NCBI GenBank assembly: GCA_041984235.1
Contig: JBHIYN010000013.1
Location: forward strand, 97,975-161,974
Direction: 5' to 3'
DNA length: 64,000 nt
Origin: JBHIYN01 sp041984235
GTDB taxonomy: Bacteria > Pseudomonadota > Gammaproteobacteria > Ga0077536
The notes below the pieces were generated by a model, which had not been told where the DNA came from, made no database searches, and was given only the letters and a program-made list of their open reading frames with translations. The position numbers and the translations under genes were made by a program. Shown here in pieces: positions 17,996 to 25,531 of the stretch. Each line of letters opens with the position of its first letter. Positions within the stretch are counted from its first letter, which is position 1.

Positions 17996-18382
17996 TCAGA
18001 TCTCCGCGTCGATGGCGCGGAAGACCTCCTGCGCCAGCCGGAAACCATGGTTGGCGCAGGGCACGCCGCAGTAGATCGCGGCGTGCATCAGCAGCTCGCG
18101 GATCTCCTCGCGGGTAACGCCGTTGTTGAGTGCGCCGCGTACGTGCAGCGCGAACTCGTCGTCGCGGTTGCCAGCCAGCAGCATGGCCAGCGTGATGAAG
18201 CTGCGCGTGCGGTGGTCCAGTCCCGGGCGCTGCCAGATGTCGCCCCAGGCATAGCGCGTGATGAGATCATGGAAGTCACCATTGAAGTCGTTGCGGTTGG
18301 CCTCCGCGCGCTTGACGTGGGCCTCGCCGAGCACCGCGCGGCGGGTGCCCATGCCGTTGTCGAATCGCTGCTTGTCGTCCAT
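17996..18382 (-). CDS. pcaC: 4-carboxymuconolactone decarboxylase
   Basis: A 128-residue AhpD-fold enzyme that decarboxylates gamma-carboxymuconolactone to beta-ketoadipate enol-lactone in the protocatechuate pathway. The family blocks are in place: RAEANRNDFNGDFHDLITRY at the N-terminus, WGDIWQRPGLDHRTRSFITL, then HVRGALNNGVTREEIRELL and AAIYCGVPCANHGF. Length equals stand-alone PcaC (about 130). It is the last gene of the pca/pob operon, 39 bp after pcaB. It is separate from pcaD here; a pcaD or fused pcaL is not in the window. Confidence 0.95.
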   Translation of the reverse strand: MDDKQRFDNGMGTRRAVLGEAHVKRAEANRNDFNGDFHDLITRYAWGDIWQRPGLDHRTRSFITLAMLLAGNRDDEFALHVRGALNNGVTREEIRELLMHAAIYCGVPCANHGFRLAQEVFRAIDAEI

Positions 18383-18421
18383 CGTCTGTGCTCCTCCCCG
18401 GAGATTGCCGGTCAGCGGCGC

Positions 18422-19774
18422 TCAGGCGCGCAGCAGTGCCGCGGCTTCGGCCGTCACCTCGTCGACGTAGTGCGCGGCGACACCGAGGTAGCGCGCCGGG
18501 TCCAGCGCCCGCGCCAGCCCCGCCTCGCCCAGCGCCGCGCGGACCTCGGCGTGTGCGCCCAGCACCTCGCCCAGCGGCCGCCCCGAGGCATCGGCCTCGG
18601 CGAGGGCCGCGCTGACCAGCTCGCGCGCGGCGCCACGGCCGAGATGTTCGGCGAGCGCCATCGTCACCGATTCGCTCATGACGCGGCCGGCACCGAGATC
18701 GAGATTGGCCTGCATGCGCACGCGGTCGACCTCGATGCCATCCAGCGCCCGCGCCAGGCCGCACACCGCGCCGCCGGTGGCGGCGAAGAGATCGCGCAGC
18801 GCGCCCCATTCGAGCTGCCACGCCCCGCTGGCCCGCTCGTGGCCGTGCTCGACGTTGGCGAACAGGGTGCCGACCTCGCCGCCGGCGCGGCGCGCCGCGG
18901 CCAGCACGCCGATCGCGGCCACCGGGTTGCGCTTGTGCGGCAGTGCCGAGGAGCCGCCGCGGCCGGGCTCGGCACGCTCGGCCAGCTCGGCGACCTCGGT
19001 CTGCATCATGAGCACCAGGTCGGCGGCGACCTTGCCGCAGGCCGCGGCCACCTCGCCCAGCGCCGCGGCCAGCCCGCGCACCGCGCTGCGCTCGGTGTGC
19101 CACGGGCGCACCGGGCGCAGCCCGAGACGTGCCGCGACCTCCACCGACAGCTCCACGCCACGTTCACCACAGGCGGCGAGCGTGCCGGAGGCGCCGCCGA
19201 ACTGCAGCGGCAACGCGGCGGCCACGGTGCGCAGGCGCCGGTGACCGGGCAGCAGGCCACCGAGCCAGCCGGCGAGCTTGTAGCCGAAGGTGGTCGGTCC
19301 GGCGTGCTGTGACAGGGTACGCGCCACCATCGGCGTCTCGCGGTGCTGCCCGATCAGCGCCAGCAGCGTGCGCTCGACCGCGCGCAGCTCGGTCTCGACC
19401 AGGCCGAGCGCGGCGCGCGCGGCGAGCATGGTCGCGCTGTCGGCGACGTCCTGGCTGGTCGAGCCCCAGTGCACCCAGCGCGCGGCCTGCGCATCGTCGG
19501 CGGCAACGCGGGCGGTGAGCGCGGCGACCAGCGCCACCGCCGGGTTGCCGGCGTCGGCGCTGCCGCGGCGCAGGGCATCGAGATCGTAGTCGCGCGCGGC
19601 GGCGTGGCGCGCGATGACGTCGGCGGCCGCTCCGGGCACGATGCCGAGCTTCGCCTGCGCCTGCGCCAGTGCCGCCTCGAACTCAAGCATGTGCGCCAGC
19701 ATCGCGGGCGCAGCGAAACAGGCGGCGACTGCCGGCGCTTCCAGGTAATCGTCGAACAGGGTGCCGGCCACCAT
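18422..19774 (-). CDS. pcaB: 3-carboxy-cis,cis-muconate cycloisomerase
   Basis: A 450-residue member of the fumarase/aspartase superfamily that lactonises 3-carboxy-cis,cis-muconate. The superfamily signature GGSSALPHKRNPVAAIGVL lies near residue 270. An HWGSTSQDVADSATML segment near residue 100 carries the active-site Ser-Thr-Ser-Gln region, and QHAGPTTFGYKLAGWL follows. It starts 3 bp after the pobA stop, so the two are almost certainly on one transcript. Length fits PcaB (about 450), not argininosuccinate or adenylosuccinate lyase. Confidence 0.93.
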   Translation of the reverse strand: MVAGTLFDDYLEAPAVAACFAAPAMLAHMLEFEAALAQAQAKLGIVPGAAADVIARHAAARDYDLDALRRGSADAGNPAVALVAALTARVAADDAQAARWVHWGSTSQDVADSATMLAARAALGLVETELRAVERTLLALIGQHRETPMVARTLSQHAGPTTFGYKLAGWLGGLLPGHRRLRTVAAALPLQFGGASGTLAACGERGVELSVEVAARLGLRPVRPWHTERSAVRGLAAALGEVAAACGKVAADLVLMMQTEVAELAERAEPGRGGSSALPHKRNPVAAIGVLAAARRAGGEVGTLFANVEHGHERASGAWQLEWGALRDLFAATGGAVCGLARALDGIEVDRVRMQANLDLGAGRVMSESVTMALAEHLGRGAARELVSAALAEADASGRPLGEVLGAHAEVRAALGEAGLARALDPARYLGVAAHYVDEVTAEAAALLRA

Positions 19775-19777
19775 CGC

Positions 19778-20953
19778 TCAGGCCGCATCCAGGCCGACGT
19801 AGTTCTCGGCCAGGCTGGTCATCGCCGCCTGCGAGCCGGCGATGTAGTCGAGCTCGGCGCACTGCAGCCGTGCGCTGAAGGGATCGGGGTCGAGGCGGTG
19901 GGTGACCGAGGTGAACCACCACGAGAAACGCTCCGCCTTCCACACGTGCGCGAGACTGTCGCGCGAGTAGGCGTCGAGCAGCGCGGGATCGGGTTTCGCA
20001 TACCAGGCCGCGAGCGTATCCCCCAGACGGCGCACGTCGGCCAGCGCCAGGTTGAGGCCCTTGGCCCCGGTCGGCGGCACGATGTGGGCGGCGTCGCCGG
20101 CGAGCAGCAGGCGGCCGTGCCGCATCGGCTCGGCGACGAAGCTGCGTAGCGGCGCAATGCTCTTCTCGATCGCGGGGCCGGTGACCAGCGCGGCGGCGAC
20201 GTCCTCGGGCAGGCGCGCGCGCAGCTCGTCCCAGAAACGCGCGTCCGGCCAGTCCTCGATGCGTTCGTCTGCCCCTACCTGCACGTAGTAACGGCTGCGC
20301 GTGGGCGAGCGCATGGAGCACAACGCGAAGCCACGGGCATGGCTGGCGTAGATCAGCTCGGGCGACACCGGTGGCGTGTCTGCCAGGACACCGAGCCAGC
20401 CGACCGGGTAGACGCGTTCGAACTCGCGCCGAACGGCGACCGGGATGCTCTGGCGCGAGACGCCGTGGAAGCCGTCGCAGCCGGCGACGAAGTCACAGCG
20501 GAACTCGTGCGTGCCGCCCGCCTGCGTGCAGCGCAGGCGCGGCTGCTCGCCGTCGAGGTCGTGCAGCGAGACCTCGCCACACTCATACAGCACCTTGCTG
20601 CCGGCGGCGTCGTGCGCGGCGTTCAGGTCGCGCGTGATCTCGGTCTGGCCGTAGACCGTGACCGCGCGCCCGGTCAGCGCGCGGAAATCGATGCGCAGGC
20701 GCCGCCCGCCGAAGGCGATCTCCACGCCGTCGTGCACCAGGCCTTCGCGTTGCAGGCGCGCGGCGACGCCCAGCCGTTCGAGCAGCGCGACGCTGCCCTG
20801 CTCGAGCACGCCGGCGCGGATCCGTCCCTCGACGTGCGCGCGGCTCTGGCGCTCGACGATGACGAAGTCGATGCCGGCCTGCGCCAGCAGCAGGCCTAGC
20901 GTCAGCCCGGCCGGCCCGGCGCCGACGATGGCGACCTGCACCGGATCAGACAT
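19778..20953 (-). CDS. pobA: 4-hydroxybenzoate 3-monooxygenase
   Basis: A 391-residue FAD monooxygenase that converts 4-hydroxybenzoate to protocatechuate with NADPH and O2. The FAD fold starts with VAIVGAGPAGLTLGLLLAQ. The second flavin motif is VAGCDGFHG, and the third is RLLLAGDAAHIVPPTGAKG, all at family positions. Length is that of PobA (about 390). The start ATG at 20953 overlaps the pcaG end by 8 bp. Unlike many genomes, pobA sits inside the pca operon rather than divergent from a PobR-type regulator; no such regulator is seen nearby. Confidence 0.95.
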   Translation of the reverse strand: MSDPVQVAIVGAGPAGLTLGLLLAQAGIDFVIVERQSRAHVEGRIRAGVLEQGSVALLERLGVAARLQREGLVHDGVEIAFGGRRLRIDFRALTGRAVTVYGQTEITRDLNAAHDAAGSKVLYECGEVSLHDLDGEQPRLRCTQAGGTHEFRCDFVAGCDGFHGVSRQSIPVAVRREFERVYPVGWLGVLADTPPVSPELIYASHARGFALCSMRSPTRSRYYVQVGADERIEDWPDARFWDELRARLPEDVAAALVTGPAIEKSIAPLRSFVAEPMRHGRLLLAGDAAHIVPPTGAKGLNLALADVRRLGDTLAAWYAKPDPALLDAYSRDSLAHVWKAERFSWWFTSVTHRLDPDPFSARLQCAELDYIAGSQAAMTSLAENYVGLDAA

Positions 20954-21506
20954 CGAAGAACACGGTTTCCTGCGCGCCCTGGAGGTGGATGTCGAAGGTG
21001 TAGTGATCGCCTTCGCGCCGCGCCACCAGGGTCGCGCGGCGCGCGTCCGGCACCTGCGCGAGCACCGGGTCGGTGGCGTTGGCGGCGGCCTCGTCCTCGA
21101 AGTAGATGCGCGTGTAGAGGTGCACCAGCAGGCCGCGTGCGAACAGCGCGAGGTTGACGTGCGGCGCCTGGCGGCCGGCGGCGTCGTCGACCCCGCCGGG
21201 CTTGACGGTCTCGAACAGGAAACGGCCGTCGCCGTCGACCGCCGTGCGCCCGGCGCCGCGGAATCCCGCGCCGGCGTCGCCGCCATGACCGTCGCCATGA
21301 CCGTCGCAATAACGGCCCTGGTCGTCGGCCTGCCAGATCTCGACCAGTGCGTCCGGCACCGGCACGCCGTCGCCGTCCAGCACCTGGCCCTGGATCACGA
21401 TGTGCTGGCCGGGGGTGTCGTCGGCGACCAGGCGGTTGGCGCCGGGCCAGTCCAGGCCGAGGTGGAAGTACGGCCCCACCGTCTGCGACGGCGTCAGCCC
21501 GCTCAC
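20946..21506 (-). CDS. pcaG: Protocatechuate 3,4-dioxygenase alpha subunit
   Basis: The 186-residue non-catalytic partner of PcaH in intradiol cleavage of protocatechuate to 3-carboxy-cis,cis-muconate. TPSQTVGPYFHLGL opens the protein and is typical of alpha subunits. VPDALVEIWQADDQGRY follows, then PHVNLALFARGLLVHLYTRIYF. A GHGDGHGGD insertion near residue 70 is encoded by a duplicated 12-bp unit. The start is GTG 21506, overlapping the pcaH stop by 4 bp; there is no better ATG. The stop overlaps pobA. Confidence 0.94.
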   Translation of the reverse strand: MSGLTPSQTVGPYFHLGLDWPGANRLVADDTPGQHIVIQGQVLDGDGVPVPDALVEIWQADDQGRYCDGHGDGHGGDAGAGFRGAGRTAVDGDGRFLFETVKPGGVDDAAGRQAPHVNLALFARGLLVHLYTRIYFEDEAAANATDPVLAQVPDARRATLVARREGDHYTFDIHLQGAQETVFFDV

Positions 21507-22210
21507 GGCTCGCGCTCCAGCGGGGTCTGCGCCGCTCCGCGCAGGACGATGTCGAAGCGGTAGGCGAGCGCGTAGTCCGGCACGCTGCGTTCGATGTCGA
21601 ACACCGACACCAGGCGCTCGCGCGCGGCAGGGTCGGCGACTGCGTTGAAGATCGGGTCCAGCGCCAGCAGCGGATCGCCGGGAAAGTACATCTGCGTCAC
21701 CAGCCGCGAGGCCCAGGCCGGCCCGAACAGCGAGAAATGGATGTGTCGCGGGCGCCAGGCATTGTGGTGGTTGCCCCACGGGTAGGCGCCGGGATCGATG
21801 GTGAGGAACTCGTAGCAGCCGTCGCCGTCGGTCAGCGCCGCGCCGGCGCCGGTGAAGGCGGGGTCCAGCGGCGCATCGTGCTGGTCGCCGTCATGCCGGT
21901 AGCGGCCGGCGGCGTTGGCCTGCCACACCTCGACCAGGGCATCGCGCTGCGGCCGCCCGTGCTCGTCGCTGACCCGGCCGTAGACGATGATGCGCTGGCC
22001 GAGCGCGCAGCCACCGTCGCCTTGGCGAGTCAGGTCGGCGGCCCCGGCGCGCAGCATCTCCGCGCCGTAACGCGGACCGCTGAGCTCGGAGACGGTGTGC
22101 GGGATCGCGATCGCCGCCTGGCGTGGCGCGCGCCGCGCGGTCGAACGGTAATCGGCGAAGGCATTGTCCGGGTAGACACCGGCCGGCACCGGCGCGACCA
22201 CGCGCTTCAT
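21503..22210 (-). CDS. pcaH: Protocatechuate 3,4-dioxygenase beta subunit (Fe-binding)
   Basis: A 235-residue catalytic subunit. All four non-heme iron ligands are present: Tyr104 in AGRYRH, Tyr143 in GAYPWGN, and His156 and His158 in RPRHIHFSLFG. The spacing is the same as in the Pseudomonas enzyme (Tyr108, Tyr147, His160, His162, numbers from memory). The N-terminal section TVSELSGPRYGAEML is typical of PcaH. The start ATG at 22210 overlaps pcaJ by 4 bp; the stop overlaps pcaG by 4 bp. That fixes expression of the two subunits together. Confidence 0.96.
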   Translation of the reverse strand: MKRVVAPVPAGVYPDNAFADYRSTARRAPRQAAIAIPHTVSELSGPRYGAEMLRAGAADLTRQGDGGCALGQRIIVYGRVSDEHGRPQRDALVEVWQANAAGRYRHDGDQHDAPLDPAFTGAGAALTDGDGCYEFLTIDPGAYPWGNHHNAWRPRHIHFSLFGPAWASRLVTQMYFPGDPLLALDPIFNAVADPAARERLVSVFDIERSVPDYALAYRFDIVLRGAAQTPLEREP

Positions 22211-22875
22211 GCCGGCACCAGCTCGCGGCAGTCGGCGGCGAAGGTGAGCGGGGCGCCGGTCTTCGCCGCGAGCTCGTCGCGCGACAGCCCGGCGACGATG
22301 TCGGTCACCACCAGCCCGTCCGGGGTGACGTCGATCACGGCGAGATCGGAGTACACGCGGTCGACGCAGGCGAGCCCCGTCAGCGGCAGGTCGCAGCGCT
22401 CGACGATCTTGGGCGCGCCGTCCTTGGCGACGTGCGCGGAGAGCATCACCCACACGCGTTTCGCACCGGCGACGAGGTCCATCGCGCCGCCGACCGCCGG
22501 CGGCTTGGGTCCCGGCAGCGCCCAGTTGGCGATGTCGCCGTTGGCCGCGACCTGGTAGGCGCCGAGGATGGAGACGTCGATGTGACCGCCGCGGATCATG
22601 GCGAAGGAATCGGCGTGGTGGAAATAGGCGCCGCCCGGCAGGATGGTCACCGGCTGCTTGCCGGCGTTGATCAGATCCGGATCGGCATCGGCCGCGTCCG
22701 GCGCCGGGCCCATGCCGAGCAGCCCGTTCTCCGAGTGCAGCACGAACTCGCGCCCGGCCGGGATGTGGTCGGCCACCAGCATCGGCATGCCGATGCCGAG
22801 GTTGACGTAGGAGCCGTCGGCGATGTCGCCGGCGACACGCCGCGCGATGTCCGCCGCGGAAAGCCGTGCGCTCAT
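22207..22875 (-). CDS. pcaJ: 3-oxoadipate CoA-transferase subunit B
   Basis: A 222-residue subunit of the succinyl-CoA:3-oxoadipate CoA-transferase, which activates beta-ketoadipate before thiolysis. The catalytic Glu lies in FVLHSENGLLGMGP (Glu49), the type II CoA-transferase signature. The N-terminal IADGSYVNLGIGMP and the C-terminal LAVIDVTPDGLVV agree with family members such as PcaJ and ScoB. The 4-bp overlaps with pcaI and pcaH favour pcaJ over acetoacetate transferase subunits. A thiolase (pcaF) is not in view. Confidence 0.92.
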   Translation of the reverse strand: MSARLSAADIARRVAGDIADGSYVNLGIGMPMLVADHIPAGREFVLHSENGLLGMGPAPDAADADPDLINAGKQPVTILPGGAYFHHADSFAMIRGGHIDVSILGAYQVAANGDIANWALPGPKPPAVGGAMDLVAGAKRVWVMLSAHVAKDGAPKIVERCDLPLTGLACVDRVYSDLAVIDVTPDGLVVTDIVAGLSRDELAAKTGAPLTFAADCRELVPA

Positions 22876-23540
22876 GATCCCACCTCCACCAGGCGGCTGA
22901 CGAAGATACCCGGGGTTACCACTGCTTCCGGGTCGACCATGTCGACCACCTCGCGCACCTCGGCCAGCGTGGTGTCAGCCGCCATCGCCATGATCGGGTT
23001 GAAGTTGCGCGCGGTCTTGGCGTAGGTGAGGTTGCCCCAGCGATCGCCGCTGCGCGCGTGGACCAGGGCGACGTCGGCGCGGATGGCGTGCTCCAGCACG
23101 TAGTGGCGACCGTCGAAGGTGCGCGTCTCCTTGCCTTCGGCGAGCGGCGTGCCGTAGGCGGTGGGGGTGTAGAACGCCGGCACCCCGGCGCCGCCGGCGC
23201 GGATGCGCTCGGCGAGCGTGCCCTGCGGCACGATCTCCAGCCCGACCTTGCCCGCCGCGTAGAGATCCTCGAACACCACCGAGCCGGAGGAGCGCGGGAA
23301 GGAGCAGACCATCTTGCCGACGCAGCCGGCGGTCAGCAGCGCGGCCAGGCCGTGCTCGCCGGAGCCGGCGTTGTTGCTGACCACGGTGAGATCTTTAAGG
23401 CCGAGATCACAGATCGCGGCGATCAGGTGCTCGGGCACGCCAGCGTCACCGAAGCCACCGACCAGCACGGTGGCGCCGTCGCGCAAGGCGGCGCAGTCCG
23501 CGACGATGGCGGCGGTCGTCGCGCAACGCTTGTCGATCAT
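22872..23540 (-). CDS. pcaI: 3-oxoadipate CoA-transferase subunit A
   Basis: A 222-residue partner of PcaJ, with the glycine-rich DGATVLVGGFGDAGVPEHLI near residue 25 and later TYAKTARNFNPIMAMAADTT, standard for alpha subunits of the two-subunit transferases. It is the first gene of the pcaIJHG-pobA-pcaBC transcript. Its start lies 104 bp from the divergently transcribed P450 gene, so the shared promoter is in that interval; no operator motif stands out there. Confidence 0.92.
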   Translation of the reverse strand: MIDKRCATTAAIVADCAALRDGATVLVGGFGDAGVPEHLIAAICDLGLKDLTVVSNNAGSGEHGLAALLTAGCVGKMVCSFPRSSGSVVFEDLYAAGKVGLEIVPQGTLAERIRAGGAGVPAFYTPTAYGTPLAEGKETRTFDGRHYVLEHAIRADVALVHARSGDRWGNLTYAKTARNFNPIMAMAADTTLAEVREVVDMVDPEAVVTPGIFVSRLVEVGS

Positions 23541-23644
23541 GCGGCCACTCCCTCCCCCTGACGGCCCGGATTATGCCAAGAATCGTGCTGCGCCGCCGGC
23601 GCCGATGGAGGACAATCGGCGCACGCCGCCCGCACACGAACATC

Positions 23645-24877
23645 ATGCCGACCCGCGACCTGCGCGAAGGACACATCGCGATCGAGCCGCCGCCCGGCGT
23701 GGCGACGTGGGACGTCGATCCCTACGATCCGGCCATCCTGCTGGACCCCGAGCCCTGGTACACGGCGCTGCGCGAGCGCGGACCGTTCGTCTACCTGCCG
23801 CGCTACGCGGTGCTCGCCTGCGGGCGCTACGCCGAGACCCGCGAGGTCTTCTCCGACTGGCAGCGCTTCGTGTCCTCGCGCGGGGTCGGCCTCGCCGACT
23901 TCGCCTACGACGAGCCGTGGCGGCCGCCGAGCCGGGTGCTGGAAGTCGACCCGCCCTACCACACCCGGACCCGCACGGTGCTCATGCGCGTGCTCTCACC
24001 GCGCCGCGTGGCCGCGCTCGAGGCGGACTTCAGAACAGCGGCGAACGCGCTCGTCGACGACCTCCTCGAACGCGGCCGCTGCGACGGCGTCGCCGACCTG
24101 GCCGAGGTCTTCCCGACCACCGTGTTCCCGCGCGCCGTCGGCCTGCGCGCCCCGGATCGCCGCCGCCTGGTCGACTACGGCGCGATGGTCTTCAACGCGC
24201 TCGGCCCGGACAACGCCCTGCGCCGCGCGGCGCTCGCACAAGGCGCGGACATCGTGCCCTGGATCACCGCGCAGTGCGCGCGCGACCAGTTGCACGAGGC
24301 AGGCTTCGGCGCCGACATCTACGCCGCCGCCGACGCCGGCGAGATCGACCAGGACGAGGCCGGCATGCTGGTGCGCTCGCTGCTCTCGGCCGGCATCGAC
24401 ACCACGGTCAGCGCGCTCGGCAACGCGCTGTGGTGCCTGGCCCATGCACCAGACCAGTTCGCGCGCCTGCGCGCGGAGCCCATGCTGGCCCGCAACGCCT
24501 TCGAGGAGAGCCTGCGCCTGACCTCGCCGGTGCACACCTTCTGCCGCACCGCGGCGGCGGACACCACGGTCGGCGACGTCGCCATCGCCGCCGACAGCAA
24601 GATCCTCTGCGTGCTCGGCGCGGCCAACCTCGACCCGGCGCAGTTCGCCGCACCGGAACGCTTCGACGTCACCCGCCGCGCTACCGGCCATCTCGCCTTC
24701 GGCGTCGGCATCCATGCCTGCGTCGGGCAGAACGTGGCGCGTGCCGAGGGCGGCGCCGTGCTCACCGCGCTGGCCGAGCGCGTTGCCGCCATCGAGCCGG
24801 CCGGTGCAGCGCAGTGGAAACCGAACAACGCAGTGCGCGCGCTGGCGCGCCTGCCGCTGCGGCTACGCCCCGCCTGA
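23645..24877 (+). CDS. Cytochrome P450, CYP199A-like (probable 4-methoxybenzoate O-demethylase)
   Basis: A 410-residue soluble P450. The heme-binding loop is FGVGIHACVGQ (Cys359). The ExxR pair is Glu288/Arg291, and the I-helix reads LLSAGIDTT. The stretch FVSSRGVGLADF, then PWRPPS, and the RSLLSAG element closely resemble CYP199A4 as I remember it, including the Arg and Ser that hold the substrate carboxylate (here Arg93, Ser96, Arg244, Ser245, Ser248). CYP199A enzymes demethylate 4-methoxybenzoate to 4-hydroxybenzoate plus formaldehyde. This gene sits divergent from pca/pobA, which would use the product. The start ATG 23645 avoids an upstream Arg-rich extension. No ferredoxin or reductase gene is adjacent. 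Confidence 0.85.
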   Translation: MPTRDLREGHIAIEPPPGVATWDVDPYDPAILLDPEPWYTALRERGPFVYLPRYAVLACGRYAETREVFSDWQRFVSSRGVGLADFAYDEPWRPPSRVLEVDPPYHTRTRTVLMRVLSPRRVAALEADFRTAANALVDDLLERGRCDGVADLAEVFPTTVFPRAVGLRAPDRRRLVDYGAMVFNALGPDNALRRAALAQGADIVPWITAQCARDQLHEAGFGADIYAAADAGEIDQDEAGMLVRSLLSAGIDTTVSALGNALWCLAHAPDQFARLRAEPMLARNAFEESLRLTSPVHTFCRTAAADTTVGDVAIAADSKILCVLGAANLDPAQFAAPERFDVTRRATGHLAFGVGIHACVGQNVARAEGGAVLTALAERVAAIEPAGAAQWKPNNAVRALARLPLRLRPA

Positions 24878-25513
24878 GCGCGCCATCCGACGTCGGCGCC
24901 ACCAGCCAAGGACAGCAAAGGCGGTGTAGGCGACCATGCCCGCCGTCATCAGCCACAGGGCCAGCATCCAGTAGCGCTCCCGCTCCACGCCGCGCTGGAT
25001 GGCGGCGAAGGGCAGGATGCGGCGGCCGCCGGCGTCGAGCTGCACGACCTCGAACAGGCCACCGTCCTCGCCGGCCGACCAGGTGCCGAGGCCGGCAATC
25101 CCGTCGCCGGTTCCCGGCAGGCGGTGGTCGGTGAGGCTTGCACGGTCGGAGAGGTCGGCGTCGGCACGCGGCGGCATGCGCCGCGCCCAGGCCGTGACGC
25201 GCGCGCCGGGGTGCAGGATCTCGCGCAACGCGCGGTACTCGGTACTGTCGTCACCGAGCCGGTCACCGGCGTTGAGCTGGAAGCTGGCGCCGATCCCCTG
25301 GAAACGGAGCTCGAGATAGGCGTACGACTGGCGACCGGGCGTGCGCCGCTCGCGCACGTGGCTGACCGCCGCCTCGAACGGGCTCAGCGCCTCCAGCGCC
25401 GGCAGTGGCACCACCGTACGGGTCATGTGCCCGGTCAGCGCGACCATCATCAGGGTCAGCACGACCAGCACCGACAGCGGCGCCTGCTCGCGGCGCGCGC
25501 GGGGCTCAGCCAT
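24863..25513 (-). CDS. Two-helix membrane protein of unknown function
   Basis: A 216-residue protein with one N-terminal membrane segment (LSVLVVLTLMMVALTGHM, about 13-30) and one near the C-terminus (WMLALWLMTAGMVAYTAFAV, about 180-200). About 140 residues between them are presumably periplasmic. The end overlaps the P450 stop by 15 bp on the opposite strand. I recognise no family; the beta-rich middle with SFQLNAGDRLG and a GARVTAWARR element is weakly like DUF3592-type domains. fumC is 18 bp downstream on the same strand, but there is no functional link in the sequence. Confidence 0.6.
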   Translation of the reverse strand: MAEPRARREQAPLSVLVVLTLMMVALTGHMTRTVVPLPALEALSPFEAAVSHVRERRTPGRQSYAYLELRFQGIGASFQLNAGDRLGDDSTEYRALREILHPGARVTAWARRMPPRADADLSDRASLTDHRLPGTGDGIAGLGTWSAGEDGGLFEVVQLDAGGRRILPFAAIQRGVERERYWMLALWLMTAGMVAYTAFAVLGWWRRRRMARSGGA

Positions 25514-25531
25514 CGGCCCGGCGCGCCCGCC

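Noticed and set aside
18422..19774. pcaB read as argininosuccinate or adenylosuccinate lyase
   Set aside because: The superfamily signature is shared, but length, the DVADSATML region and position inside pca/pob support the cycloisomerase.
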